Positions 17,305 through 26,034 of a stretch of 64,000 nucleotides of DNA are shown here, one piece after another (position 1 is the stretch's first letter; every line of letters begins with the position of its first letter). The position numbers were made by a program, and so were the translations under genes. The notes beneath the pieces were generated by a model. It did no database searches. It was not told the origin of the DNA and saw only the letters and a list, made by a program, of their open reading frames with translations. The stretch covers positions 18,456 through 82,455 of the forward strand of contig CAJWRM010000007.1 in NCBI GenBank assembly GCA_913046365.1. The letters are read 5' to 3'. The stretch comes from an uncultured Flavobacteriales bacterium. Its GTDB lineage: Bacteria; Bacteroidota; Bacteroidia; Flavobacteriales_D; Crocinitomicaceae.

Positions 17305-18060
17305 ATGAAAACAGTCCTTTTGACACATGCGGTTACGAAATGGTCTTTTGCTTTAGTAGCATTTGCCGTTTCTTTATCTGGTTTGCCAGAAAGTCAGAAA
17401 GTCTCTTTTTCGAAGTCGGTAAAGCATATATTTCATAATTACTTTGCGTTTTACGTGGATAAAGACCTAGAGCCCAATAAAAATAGATTTGTGCCCGATT
17501 TATCAGGGTTCGATGCCGAAACTGCTTATTATTTTAATAAGATTTCCCGTTATTCGGAGAAAAGACCTTTTGAAAAAGGACCAGTCCTTAAATGGAATAG
17601 GGATATTAAAATGTTCTTGCATGGTGATATAAGTAAATCAAATAAAAAAGAACTCGTAAAGGTTGTGATTGAGCTAAATAGATTGATATATCCATTGAAA
17701 ATACAGCTCGTAAAGCATGCTTCATTAGCAAATTCATATGTTTTCTTCGGTTCCGTTGCCCAATACAATAAATCTCCTTTGACAGAATCAAAGCTAAAGC
17801 ACTCGTATTTTGGTCATTTCCACATTAAAACGTATCAACAGGAAATACAAAGGGCCCACATTTACATCAATACTGCAGAAAGCTCCAAGAATCGACAAAA
17901 ACATATAATTCGGGAGGAAATTACACAGTCGTTGGGTTTACTTAATGATTCATATGACTATCCGCAAAGTATTTTTTACCAAGGATACTCAGAGACTAAA
18001 AGCTTTACATCCATAGACAAGACGCTTGTTAGGATACTTTATGGTACTACGTCACCCTAG
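17305..18060 (+). CDS. DUF2927 domain protein, exported
   Basis: 251 residues with an N-terminal hydrophobic segment (about 10-26) that is a likely signal peptide or anchor. The core matches DUF2927: a WNRDIKMFLHGD strand, and near the C-terminus IREEITQSLGLLNDS followed by SIFYQGYS and a final LVRILY. The EE(I/L)TQ block resembles a metallopeptidase-like helix of the family but a zinc site is not proven here. The gene stands alone on the plus strand; its TAG stop shares the tetranucleotide CTAG with the stop of the convergent aldolase gene. Confidence 0.75.
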   Translation: MKTVLLTHAVTKWSFALVAFAVSLSGLPESQKVSFSKSVKHIFHNYFAFYVDKDLEPNKNRFVPDLSGFDAETAYYFNKISRYSEKRPFEKGPVLKWNRDIKMFLHGDISKSNKKELVKVVIELNRLIYPLKIQLVKHASLANSYVFFGSVAQYNKSPLTESKLKHSYFGHFHIKTYQQEIQRAHIYINTAESSKNRQKHIIREEITQSLGLLNDSYDYPQSIFYQGYSETKSFTSIDKTLVRILYGTTSP

Positions 18061-18623
18061 ACAAGCCATGAGCCTCCCACTGAAACCACGTTACTTAATT
18101 CTAAATAATTTTGGTGTGTATCTTCAGCGATCCCGCCGGTTGGACAGAAAAGAATGTCAGGAAATACGTTACTGTAAGTTTTTAGTGCCTTAATACCGCC
18201 AAAAAGATTTGCAGGAAAGAATTTAAAGGTATCCCATCCAAGCTCCATACCCAGAATAATTTCACTTGGCGTTGCTACTCCTGGAATGAATGGTACTCCG
18301 CTATTCATTAGGGCATCGGATAGGTTTTTGTTGATTCCAGGGCTCACCATAAAATCAACTCCTATTTCCGCTGCTTGTTGAATTTGTTCTTCAGAAACGA
18401 TCGTGCCAACACCTACGTCAAAACCGGAGATGTTTAATGCTTTAGCTGACTGAATACAAGAGAATGCGCGTTCATTTCTAAGTGTGATTTCAATACAGTT
18501 TATTCCTTTGTTCACCAATTCGTTTATTGTAGGTTCTACCTCCTCTGTGCTATTGAAGGAGACAACGGGAATAACCGGGTTTTCCTGTAGAATTTTTCTG
18601 ATGTTATTTTGTTTCATTTTCAA
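18057..18623 (-). CDS. eda: KDPG/KHG aldolase (2-dehydro-3-deoxyphosphogluconate aldolase), short C-terminus
   Basis: 188 residues of a class I TIM-barrel aldolase. Glu45 and Arg49 (CIEITLRNE), Lys134 of FKFFPA as Schiff-base lysine, and the phosphate site CPTGGI and VGGSWLV are all present. The protein stops right after SWLV, whereas Escherichia coli Eda has about 26 more residues, so the last helix is missing. The family cleaves KDPG to pyruvate and glyceraldehyde 3-phosphate in the Entner-Doudoroff route; no other gene of that route is in the window. Its start overlaps bshC by 20 bases, which indicates translational coupling. ATG at 18617 is an alternative start. Confidence 0.85.
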   Translation of the reverse strand: MKMKQNNIRKILQENPVIPVVSFNSTEEVEPTINELVNKGINCIEITLRNERAFSCIQSAKALNISGFDVGVGTIVSEEQIQQAAEIGVDFMVSPGINKNLSDALMNSGVPFIPGVATPSEIILGMELGWDTFKFFPANLFGGIKALKTYSNVFPDILFCPTGGIAEDTHQNYLELSNVVSVGGSWLV

Positions 18624-20202
18624 TTAAGATTGTAAAATCATTTGTTAATGGGTCAATTGCACGGTAAAGTTCTTGCAGCTTATCTTTTGGTGAGCTATTA
18701 TTGCAAAAGTGAAGTAAATTTAATGTTCTTTCTTGAAGCTTTTGTTTTGGAAACAAATTCTCTTTCAGTTTGGCCACTTTTTTTAGCTGGCCTTCGAAGT
18801 TGCTTTTTTTTGCTTTTTCAATTTTTTGTTGAATTGATTTGTGCTGCTGTTTAATTCTATTTAGCTCTGCTCCGAGCCAGTCGTTTAGCCCTGGATTATT
18901 TTTTATCGATTCTTGATAACTTATTTCAACTATTTCTATCGCCTTTGAAACCTGCTCTAAATCAATAGGATTTGTATCTGACTTAGCGAGCATCTTTTTT
19001 TGTAGTAGCTCAGTTGATTCGAATAACTCCTCAATTGTTAGGCCTAGCTGAGTCATCCGTTGATCAGCATTCTTGTCAATCCATAAAAGGCTTGACCTCA
19101 TCTGTAATATCGGAAAAGGAAGCTTACAGCTTTCAAAAACAGTTTTAAGTTGTGCCCAATACTTTAATTCTGCCATGCCTCCTATGTAGCATAGATTCGG
19201 TAGTAATAATTCTTGTAATATGGGTCTAAGTGCAACATTTGGCGAAAAGCGGTTGGGGTGCTCATTCAATAGAGCAATTAGCTCATGTTTTGAAAAGCTT
19301 ATCTCTCCCGCCTCGTAATCACCAGCAGCATTTTTCACAATCCTAACGCGCTTGTCGTTTTCCATATAAAAGACATTTATTTTTCTTGAATAGATTTGAG
19401 GTGTCCTTTTTTCTTGTAATAACTTTTGATTGGTTTTTTCTATACACTCATTGGAAAAATTTTCCAGTATATCTTTATGAAACACAGGTATCATTTGTTT
19501 TTTTAATTCCCTTTGGTCTGCATCTAGAACGATTAGGCCCATTTCCCCAAAAAGATTATGAACCCAGCTTTTGAATGCGGCTCCATAAGTAATGCCATCC
19601 ATTGCGCTCAAATACTTGTCTAATTCAGTTCCTTTTGGCTGCCTGAAAAGTGCTAGAAGCTGATCTTTCACTTCATTCAAGTTGTCAGTATTGAATTTAC
19701 CAACGGCACCTTCTTGATCATGGTTCCAAATGATATTCTTTCCAAATATATTTAGGCTCTGTATTTCCTCGCTATCATGGTCTTCAGAGGCCATCCAAAA
19801 GATAGGGATGAAATTGTAATTCGGGTATTGCTCTTGAAGGACTTCACTTAGTCGGATCGTGTGAATTATTTTTATAAAGAAATAGAGTGGGCCTCCATAT
19901 AGGCACAATTGATGCCCTGTGGTGACGGTATAGGTATTCTCTTCTTTTAAAAGTGCAATTTGTTTAAGGGCTAATGCATTTTCTGGTAGTTTTTCATAAT
20001 TACCTTCAAGAACACTAGCAATTGTGTTGCGCTGTTCACTTGTGAAGAGCTTTTTTTTCGTTTTTATTTGTTTTTCAAAGTTTTCTATCGCAAATTTTAG
20101 CCCTATGAACTCGGAGAGTTTTTCCTGATGATAGATCAAATCAATTTCTTCCTGAGAAAAAAACGGAAGCTTTGAACGCGGTATAGAAGTAGTTTTGATC
20201 AT
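18604..20202 (-). CDS. bshC: Bacillithiol biosynthesis cysteine-adding enzyme BshC
   Basis: 532 residues, the normal size for BshC. Typical blocks are the start IPRSKLPFFS, the TGHQLCLYGGPLYFFIKI segment (about 105-122), FIPIFWMASEDHDSEEI with the conserved DHD, and LLPNLCYIGGMAELKYWAQL. BshC adds cysteine to GlcN-malate as the last step of bacillithiol synthesis, a low-molecular-weight thiol also made by many Bacteroidota. It lies in the middle of a minus-strand operon: LolE-like permease, then bshC six bases later, then eda with a 20-base overlap. Long coiled coil near 440-500 is normal for the family. Confidence 0.93.
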   Translation of the reverse strand: MIKTTSIPRSKLPFFSQEEIDLIYHQEKLSEFIGLKFAIENFEKQIKTKKKLFTSEQRNTIASVLEGNYEKLPENALALKQIALLKEENTYTVTTGHQLCLYGGPLYFFIKIIHTIRLSEVLQEQYPNYNFIPIFWMASEDHDSEEIQSLNIFGKNIIWNHDQEGAVGKFNTDNLNEVKDQLLALFRQPKGTELDKYLSAMDGITYGAAFKSWVHNLFGEMGLIVLDADQRELKKQMIPVFHKDILENFSNECIEKTNQKLLQEKRTPQIYSRKINVFYMENDKRVRIVKNAAGDYEAGEISFSKHELIALLNEHPNRFSPNVALRPILQELLLPNLCYIGGMAELKYWAQLKTVFESCKLPFPILQMRSSLLWIDKNADQRMTQLGLTIEELFESTELLQKKMLAKSDTNPIDLEQVSKAIEIVEISYQESIKNNPGLNDWLGAELNRIKQQHKSIQQKIEKAKKSNFEGQLKKVAKLKENLFPKQKLQERTLNLLHFCNNSSPKDKLQELYRAIDPLTNDFTILIENETK

Positions 20203-20208
20203 CTCTCC

Positions 20209-21516
20209 TTAATTAAATTTTATTGACTTTGCCGGCGAAATTCGGGCAATAACAAAGCTTGGGATCAATAGACTTGTCATACATGTAACAAATGTAATTG
20301 CATTAATGAAAATTACAGAACCTACTGAAAGTTTGATTGGGACGTGGGATAAGAAATAAATACTTGAATCCAAAGTAATGGGTTGAAATTGATATTGGAA
20401 ATAGCAAAGGCCTAGTCCAATGATGTTTCCAATCATCATTGCCTTTATAATGAGGGCACCTGTTTGGTACAAAAAAATTTTTCGAATGCTCCAATTTGAG
20501 GATCCAAGAGATTTTAGTACGCCAATAAAATTGCTTCTAACGACAATCATTACCAATAATACAGAACCTATATTAACAATTCCAATTAGAATCATTAATG
20601 ATATGATAATAAGGACATTAGTGTCTAAAAAACCGAGCCATGAAAAGATGTCGCTTTCGGAGTTTAAAATAGACATGCTTTGTAAAAGAGCTCCATGTTC
20701 ATTCGGTTTTAGTTCAGCCAAATCTTTGACTTCTTGTTCAACATTTTGAAGTGACTCCCAATTATCGATATGTATTTCGAACCCTGAAACGAAATGGTTA
20801 TTCCCTCTATTTCGGTCACCAAAATCAGAAAGTTCTTGTACCTTTTTTAAAGGTGCAAAAACGATTTGTCGGTCAATTTTATCTATTCCTGTTTCGAAAA
20901 TACCCTTGATTTTGAAACGCTGCATCAATGATCTATTTTTCACAAAGAAAATAGCGATGTCATCACCGACTTTAAAATTTAGATCTCTACAGATTTCTTG
21001 AGAAAGGTATACTTCGTTTTGATCTTTATCAAACGAAGGAACATTCCCTACTTTAAGGATAGAATTTAAGTATGATCTAGGATAGCTTTCTGAGATCCCT
21101 TTTAATACAACACCGCTGACTTCTTGCTTTTCCAATTGGTTTTTTATCCCTTCTTCGTATCTTTCTTCTTTTATTTTTTCGGAACGCAGTAGTGCGGGTT
21201 TGTACAAAATAGGAGTAGCTTGTTTGATTCCTTTTATGTTTTCAATTTCAGCAAGTAAGTCTTGTTTTTCATTTAGAGGATCTGCCTCATAAATATTTTC
21301 ATTACCGGCCTTAAGTAAGAAAATCGGTGCATTGAAGCCAACAATTTTTTGCCTGATTTCACTTTGAAATCCATGTACAATAGCCAGAGTAATGAGGTTT
21401 ACAATAATGGTGAGTGCAACACTTATTAAAGAAATACGGAGTATAGGTCTAGAAACTTTTATACCTTTCTCTTTACTTTTAAGAATTTTGTTCGCTATGA
21501 AATATTCAAAAGACAC
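20209..21516 (-). CDS. LolC/LolE-like ABC transporter permease (FtsX family)
   Basis: 435 residues. Starts [12 protein letters not shown] from a GTG at 21516, in line with the N-termini of Bacteroidota LolE-like permeases. Topology is one N-terminal membrane helix (about 27-48), a large extracytoplasmic MacB-PCD-like domain (about 50-290), and three C-terminal helices. The family releases lipoproteins from the inner membrane together with an ATPase LolD; no ATPase gene is near. It is first in an operon with bshC and eda. Its first 20 bases overlap those of the divergent DUF1343 gene, so no free intergenic promoter space exists between them. Confidence 0.85.
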   Translation of the reverse strand: MSFEYFIANKILKSKEKGIKVSRPILRISLISVALTIIVNLITLAIVHGFQSEIRQKIVGFNAPIFLLKAGNENIYEADPLNEKQDLLAEIENIKGIKQATPILYKPALLRSEKIKEERYEEGIKNQLEKQEVSGVVLKGISESYPRSYLNSILKVGNVPSFDKDQNEVYLSQEICRDLNFKVGDDIAIFFVKNRSLMQRFKIKGIFETGIDKIDRQIVFAPLKKVQELSDFGDRNRGNNHFVSGFEIHIDNWESLQNVEQEVKDLAELKPNEHGALLQSMSILNSESDIFSWLGFLDTNVLIIISLMILIGIVNIGSVLLVMIVVRSNFIGVLKSLGSSNWSIRKIFLYQTGALIIKAMMIGNIIGLGLCYFQYQFQPITLDSSIYFLSHVPIKLSVGSVIFINAITFVTCMTSLLIPSFVIARISPAKSIKFN

Positions 21517-22753
21517 GATAGGATTATTGCTTTATCAAAAATACACAAAGCTATTGGGTCTTGTGCTTTTTTTTGTTTTTTTACTTTTTTCATGTCAGTC
21601 GCATCCTGATTCATCTGAACATTATTCAAAGATTAAAGATACTATTGAGAAGAAGGACTCTAGTCTTTTGCTTGGTGCAGAGCGAATGGAGGAACTCTTG
21701 GAGAAAATAGGGGATAGGACTGTTGCACTCGTCGGTAATCAGACCTCTATACTAAGCATGAATCAGCATCTTGTAGATACTTTAATAAGTCGAAATGTTC
21801 ATTTACTAAAGGTTTTTTCTCCCGAGCACGGTTTCCGTGGTACTCAAAGTGCTGGTCAAAAAATAGCCAATTCTAGAGATGAGAAAACTGGATTACCGAT
21901 TGTTTCGTTATATGGTGATCACAAAAAACCTACTAAGGAGGATCTAGACAATGTTGAGCTAGTTGTTTTTGATATACAGGATGTAGGTGTGCGCTTCTAC
22001 ACCTATATATCTACGCTACATAACGTAATGGAAGCATGTGCCGAGTTTGGTGTTCCAATATTGGTTTTAGACCGTCCAAATCCAAATGGGGATTATATTG
22101 ATGGTCCTGTTCTTGAAATGACACATAAGAGCTTTGTTGGTATGCATCCGGTGCCCGTTGTTCATGGGATGACTATAGGCGAATATGCATTGATGATTAA
22201 CGGTGAGTACTGGTTAAGGGACAGTTTGCAATGTGATTTGAGGGTTTTGGAGTGTAAAAATTATCATCATTCTATGCACTACAGTTTACCAGTTCCTCCT
22301 TCTCCAAATTTACGCTCAGATATTTCGATAAGGTTGTATCCTAGTCTTTGTTTTTTTGAGGGTACAACGATAAGTATAGGTAGAGGCACAGCAAAACCTT
22401 TTGAACTTTATGGTCATCCTGATTTGGATAAAGATAATTTTAGCTTTAAACCTAAATCTATGACGGGTGCTGTTTATCCGAAACACCAAAATATTCAATG
22501 CGGAGGTGTAAACCTAGCCAATGAACCACTCGATTCAAGATTTACACTTCGTTATCTTATAGATGCTTTAAATCTTGTTGGAGATCCTGTTTCAACGATA
22601 AATAGAAAGAAATTCTTTGTGCTTTTGTCGGGTACAGAAAAGTTGTATAATCAAATCATAAATGGATTATCTGAAAAGGAAATTAGAAAAACTTGGGATA
22701 GTGATCTTGAAGCTTATAGTGTAATTCGAGCCAAGTATTTAATATACGATTAA
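21497..22753 (+). CDS. namZ: DUF1343 lipoprotein, NamZ-type exo-N-acetylmuramidase
   Basis: Start chosen at ATG 21497, giving 418 residues whose hydrophobic segment ends in a lipobox (LLFSC, Cys about 33); the longer frame to 21392 lies inside the divergent gene and has no signal. The protein matches DUF1343: [44 protein letters not shown], and [11 protein letters not shown]. Known members (NamZ) remove N-acetylmuramic acid from the non-reducing end of peptidoglycan fragments during wall recycling. It ends on TTAA shared with the convergent purE stop. Confidence 0.85.
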   Translation: MKYSKDTIGLLLYQKYTKLLGLVLFFVFLLFSCQSHPDSSEHYSKIKDTIEKKDSSLLLGAERMEELLEKIGDRTVALVGNQTSILSMNQHLVDTLISRNVHLLKVFSPEHGFRGTQSAGQKIANSRDEKTGLPIVSLYGDHKKPTKEDLDNVELVVFDIQDVGVRFYTYISTLHNVMEACAEFGVPILVLDRPNPNGDYIDGPVLEMTHKSFVGMHPVPVVHGMTIGEYALMINGEYWLRDSLQCDLRVLECKNYHHSMHYSLPVPPSPNLRSDISIRLYPSLCFFEGTTISIGRGTAKPFELYGHPDLDKDNFSFKPKSMTGAVYPKHQNIQCGGVNLANEPLDSRFTLRYLIDALNLVGDPVSTINRKKFFVLLSGTEKLYNQIINGLSEKEIRKTWDSDLEAYSVIRAKYLIYD

Positions 22754-23238
22754 CGCAGCTTCTCCTGGCTTTTTTCTACTTTTTCTTTCATCGATTGTTG
22801 ATATTGAGAAAGAGTTTCCGAAACTTCTGTATCAGCAGTACCGATAATACGAGCTGCGAGGATTCCTGCGTTTTTGCCACCGTTCAAGGCAACTGTTGCC
22901 ACTGGAATACCATTCGGCATTTGTAGAATGCTTAGAATAGAATCCCATCCATCTATGGAGTTAGAGGATTTAACGGGTACACCAATAACAGGTAGCGATG
23001 TAAGAGACGCTGTCATACCAGGTAAATGTGCTGCCCCACCAGCCCCGGCAATAATTACTTTTAGGCCTCTTTCCGCGGCACTTTTCGCATAGCTAACCAT
23101 TTTTTCAGGCGTGCGGTGTGCAGAAACAATTTCCACCTCAGTTTCAATACCAAATTCTTTTAAAATGTCTATTGCACCTTGCATTACCGGAAGGTCAGAT
23201 GCACTGCCCATAATAATTCCAACACTAGCTTTTTTCAT
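22750..23238 (-). CDS. purE: 5-(carboxyamino)imidazole ribonucleotide mutase PurE
   Basis: 162 residues, the usual size of class I PurE. The signature [10 protein letters not shown] (10-19), catalytic His41 (SAHRTP) and [11 protein letters not shown] are all present. It converts N5-CAIR to CAIR in purine synthesis. The start overlaps the 3' end of tatA by 14 bases, and both probably belong to a four-gene minus-strand unit with the deacetylase and YkgJ-like genes. PurL is encoded about 11 kb further on. Confidence 0.95.
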   Translation of the reverse strand: MKKASVGIIMGSASDLPVMQGAIDILKEFGIETEVEIVSAHRTPEKMVSYAKSAAERGLKVIIAGAGGAAHLPGMTASLTSLPVIGVPVKSSNSIDGWDSILSILQMPNGIPVATVALNGGKNAGILAARIIGTADTEVSETLSQYQQSMKEKVEKSQEKLR

Positions 23239-23551
23239 TTTTCTTGGGTTTCTTGGGTTCGTAATTTATGGTATGTTCTATATCTGTCATCATTTGATCC
23301 ATGGGAAGCTTTATTTCTTCCTCTGTTTCTTTTATAAGCGCATTTACATTTAGGTCTTTTTTAATATTTTCCGTGGAGTTTTTAATTTCACTTTTGAGAT
23401 CATTAGAGGCATTCTTGATTTGGTAAATTGCTTTTCCCATCGTTTTTGCAATGCCTGGAATACTTTTAGCTCCAAAGAATATGAGTACAAATACTAGTAT
23501 CAATAAAATTTCCGTTCCAGCAATATCATTAAGAAAGAGAATCTGATACAT
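23225..23551 (-). CDS. tatA: TatA/E-type twin-arginine translocase subunit
   Basis: 108 residues: one N-terminal membrane helix (about 12-26), the [18 protein letters not shown] hinge and amphipathic helix typical for TatA/TatB, and a charged tail ending [10 protein letters not shown]. It forms the pore component of the Tat export system for folded proteins. tatC is not in the window. It overlaps purE. Confidence 0.88.
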   Translation of the reverse strand: MYQILFLNDIAGTEILLILVFVLIFFGAKSIPGIAKTMGKAIYQIKNASNDLKSEIKNSTENIKKDLNVNALIKETEEEIKLPMDQMMTDIEHTINYEPKKPKKNEKS

Positions 23552-23606
23552 AATGGGACAAATTTACAACTATTTTGTGTGTAGATAAACAGAATGTTCT
23601 AGTGAT

Positions 23607-24503
23607 TTAGCTACGAATGTCATAAGCACTTCTGTAAGTGTTGGCATGCGCCTCAACAATCGTGTTTATTTCTTTGCTATATCCTCCACCCATTGTGGTG
23701 ACAATTGGCACGTCAAGTTGTTTACTAAAGTCGAAAACAATAATGTCTCTTTCTTTACATCCGTCCAAAGAAAGGTTTAGCCTTCCTAATTTATCGCTCT
23801 CAAGTACATCTACTCCGGCTTGGTAAAAAATAAATTCAGGATCAAAGCATTTCGTGATATGATCCAATCCTTCTTTTAGCTGATATAAATAGGCCGCATC
23901 TTTTATCCCATCTTCTAGTTCGATATCCATATCTGAATCCTCCTTACGAAGGGGGTAATTGTTTTTTCCATGCATACTAAACGTAAAGATGTGATCCTCT
24001 TTCGAGCACATGGCAGCGCTTCCATTGCCTTGATGTACATCAAGATCTAAAATCAGTACTTTATTGACTTTTTTTTGCTTTAGAAGCCATTGTGCAGCAA
24101 TTACTTGATCATTTAGTAAGCAAAATCCTTCGCCCCGGTTTGAAAACGCATGATGTGTGCCACCTGCAATATTAAAACAGATATTATTTTCCATGGCAAG
24201 TTCTGCTGCCTTTCTTGTTCCTTCCATGATCGTCCATTCACGCTTAATTAGGGTTTCGTTGTGCACAAAGCCTGAGATGCGTTGTTCTTTTTTTGATGTC
24301 TCAAGGTTGACTAGGCGTCTAAGGTAGTCACAACAGTGAACGGCTTCAATATGTACTTTTTCAATGGAATCCGGTACAAAGAATTGGCTTTGCTCAATTG
24401 TCCCCTCATGAATAAGCTGTCTGGGTAGTAGATCATACTTTTCCATAGGAAAACGATGGTTTTCAGGAAGCTCATGGACATAAATTGGATGAAATGCAAT
24501 CAT
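23607..24503 (-). CDS. Histone-deacetylase-like amidohydrolase
   Basis: 298 residues of the HDAC/acetoin-utilisation/acetylpolyamine amidohydrolase superfamily. Residues that fit the active site are the GGTHHAFSNRGEGFCLLND block with two His, the zinc-binding LDLDVHQGNG, and YQAGVDVLESDKLG. The final GGGYS carries the glycine-rich loop. The family hydrolyses acetylated amines or lysines; the substrate in bacteria of this group is not established. Gap to tatA is 55 bases. Confidence 0.9.
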   Translation of the reverse strand: MIAFHPIYVHELPENHRFPMEKYDLLPRQLIHEGTIEQSQFFVPDSIEKVHIEAVHCCDYLRRLVNLETSKKEQRISGFVHNETLIKREWTIMEGTRKAAELAMENNICFNIAGGTHHAFSNRGEGFCLLNDQVIAAQWLLKQKKVNKVLILDLDVHQGNGSAAMCSKEDHIFTFSMHGKNNYPLRKEDSDMDIELEDGIKDAAYLYQLKEGLDHITKCFDPEFIFYQAGVDVLESDKLGRLNLSLDGCKERDIIVFDFSKQLDVPIVTTMGGGYSKEINTIVEAHANTYRSAYDIRS

Positions 24504-24541
24504 ATAAAATAGAACATATGAAAATAGTACAATGTTGTGTT

Positions 24542-25039
24542 TTAAGCCTTAATTATTTTACCTACAATTCTCGCTACTGCAGGGCATACTTCGGTATTTT
24601 TGATGGTTAGATCAATGATTTGTAAAACATTTTTTCGATCGGTATGGGGGTATTCTCGGCATGCTAAGGGCCGAAAATCATACACACTGCAGGTATTGTC
24701 CTCATTCAAAAACGAACATGGAGCGCTTTTTAGAACATAATCATTGTCTTCATCAAGTTTTAAATATTTTTCGGTAAATGAACCAACTTTCATACTAAGA
24801 TGCTTGGCGAGTCGATTGATATCTACATTCCTAAATATTGGACTTGTGGTTTTACAGCAGTTCGCACACTTTAAACAATCCATCGTTTCAAATTCATCGT
24901 CATGAAGCGAATTGAAGCGATCGTTGATTTGTTTGGGTCGTTTCTTTTTTAGGTGTAAAAGCTTCTTACGATATTCCTTACGCTTTTTTTTTGCCTGACT
25001 CAAACTGTTACGATCCTGATTACTTAAGGAACTATTCAT
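24542..25039 (-). CDS. YkgJ-like cysteine-cluster protein
   Basis: 165 residues. A basic coiled N-terminus (1-40) precedes Cys55, Cys58, Cys61 and Cys62 (CLKCANCC) and, further on, Cys108, Cys117 and Cys127 (PCSF, TCSVYDFRPLACREYP), the pattern of the YkgJ (CxxCxxCC) putative zinc- or iron-sulfur-binding family. The function is unknown. It begins the minus-strand series YkgJ-like, deacetylase, tatA and purE. Confidence 0.88.
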   Translation of the reverse strand: MNSSLSNQDRNSLSQAKKKRKEYRKKLLHLKKKRPKQINDRFNSLHDDEFETMDCLKCANCCKTTSPIFRNVDINRLAKHLSMKVGSFTEKYLKLDEDNDYVLKSAPCSFLNEDNTCSVYDFRPLACREYPHTDRKNVLQIIDLTIKNTEVCPAVARIVGKIIKA

Positions 25040-25105
25040 ATGTTATAAATGATGACTAAGTTATGAATTTATAATTTTGGGCACCTTGTTCAGGTGTGAT
25101 AACTA

Positions 25106-25354
25106 ATGAATACATTTACAGTTCAACTGACCGAAATGCCTGATTATCCGATTTATCGCAAGTTATCGAATCAAAAATCATTTTATAGGATTGAATCTAT
25201 TACTGCATTTGAGGAAATTCAGTGTATAGGTTCCGCTCGGATTAAAACCTTTTTTAAGGCAAAAAAATATCCCGAAATGCTTCGGGTTAAAGAAATGATT
25301 TCTTGTAAAACTCCATTTGAACGAAGTACAGAGTTGGAGTACAATTCTCTTTAA
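25106..25354 (+). CDS. Small hypothetical protein, 82 aa
   Basis: Not recognised. 82 residues, soluble, two Cys, with a basic centre (SARIKTFFKAKKYPEM). It starts from ATG after a 66-base gap to the divergent YkgJ-like gene and precedes the CAP-domain gene by 51 bases on the same strand. Codon use looks ordinary for the region. No signal peptide. Confidence 0.5.
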   Translation: MNTFTVQLTEMPDYPIYRKLSNQKSFYRIESITAFEEIQCIGSARIKTFFKAKKYPEMLRVKEMISCKTPFERSTELEYNSL

Positions 25355-25405
25355 AATTCGTAACCATGTTTGTTTCTAATGTTATGGTAAGTAAAGTTCT
25401 TCCTT

Positions 25406-25945
25406 ATGAAATCAGTGCAGTTTTTTATTGTTTTGAGTATACTCCTGATGTCATTTTCATCGCCACATGAAGGTCCTGTTTCTATATCGTTTAATGCTAA
25501 CCCATCAGGTAAGGAGCGGATTAAAGTTTTAAATCATTCTTATGAAGTTGAGCTTCTTGAATATATAAATCAATACCGAATTGAAAATGGCCTAGAATCT
25601 CTTCGAATTAGCAAGTCTCTTATCCAGGCTAGTCGTTATCATGCGGCAGACATGGCCAATGAAAATTATTTTGAGCATGCGACGCACAATCGCAATAGTC
25701 AATCCTTGCAGAGAGGCATTTCTACATTCAAACGAATTGGTCGTTTTTATGATGGATTTGCGAATACAGAAAACATTGGAGCAGGATACATATCACCTCA
25801 ATCAGTTTTTGAAGGATGGGTAAATAGTCCAGGTCACAAGAAGAACTTATTGAATAAAAGTGCAACCCATATGGGGGTTGGCTACTACCACAATGCAAGC
25901 AGTAAATACAGAAATTACTGGGTTTTCGAGTCTGCTGCTCAATGA
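25406..25945 (+). CDS. Secreted CAP-domain (SCP-like) protein
   Basis: 179 residues. Signal peptide about 1-18 (ILLMSFSSP), then a CAP domain with LLEYINQYRIENGLESLRISKSL, ASRYHAADMANENYFEHA with its conserved HAADM and HxxH-like region, NIGAGY, GWVNSPGHKKNLLN and MGVGY. Bacterial members are mostly of unknown role. The gene stands alone, 89 bases before icmF. Confidence 0.9.
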   Translation: MKSVQFFIVLSILLMSFSSPHEGPVSISFNANPSGKERIKVLNHSYEVELLEYINQYRIENGLESLRISKSLIQASRYHAADMANENYFEHATHNRNSQSLQRGISTFKRIGRFYDGFANTENIGAGYISPQSVFEGWVNSPGHKKNLLNKSATHMGVGYYHNASSKYRNYWVFESAAQ

Positions 25946-25983
25946 TTAATAAGGCTACATTTTATTCTATTTGATAACATCAA

Positions 25984-26011
25984 TTGATTTGACTTGATTT
26001 TTGTACTTTTG
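25984..26011 (+). promoter_or_regulatory. Bacteroidota-type promoter of icmF
   Basis: TTG at 25984-25986, 17 bases, then TACTTTTG at 26004-26011, matching TTG-N17-TAnnTTTG. The icmF start lies 23 bases downstream. Confidence 0.7.
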
Positions 26012-26034
26012 GAGGCGTTTAAATCGTAGATTAA

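Noticed and set aside
20420..20749. 109-codon plus-strand frame inside the LolE-like gene
   Set aside because: Antisense of a well-matched permease; no protein features.
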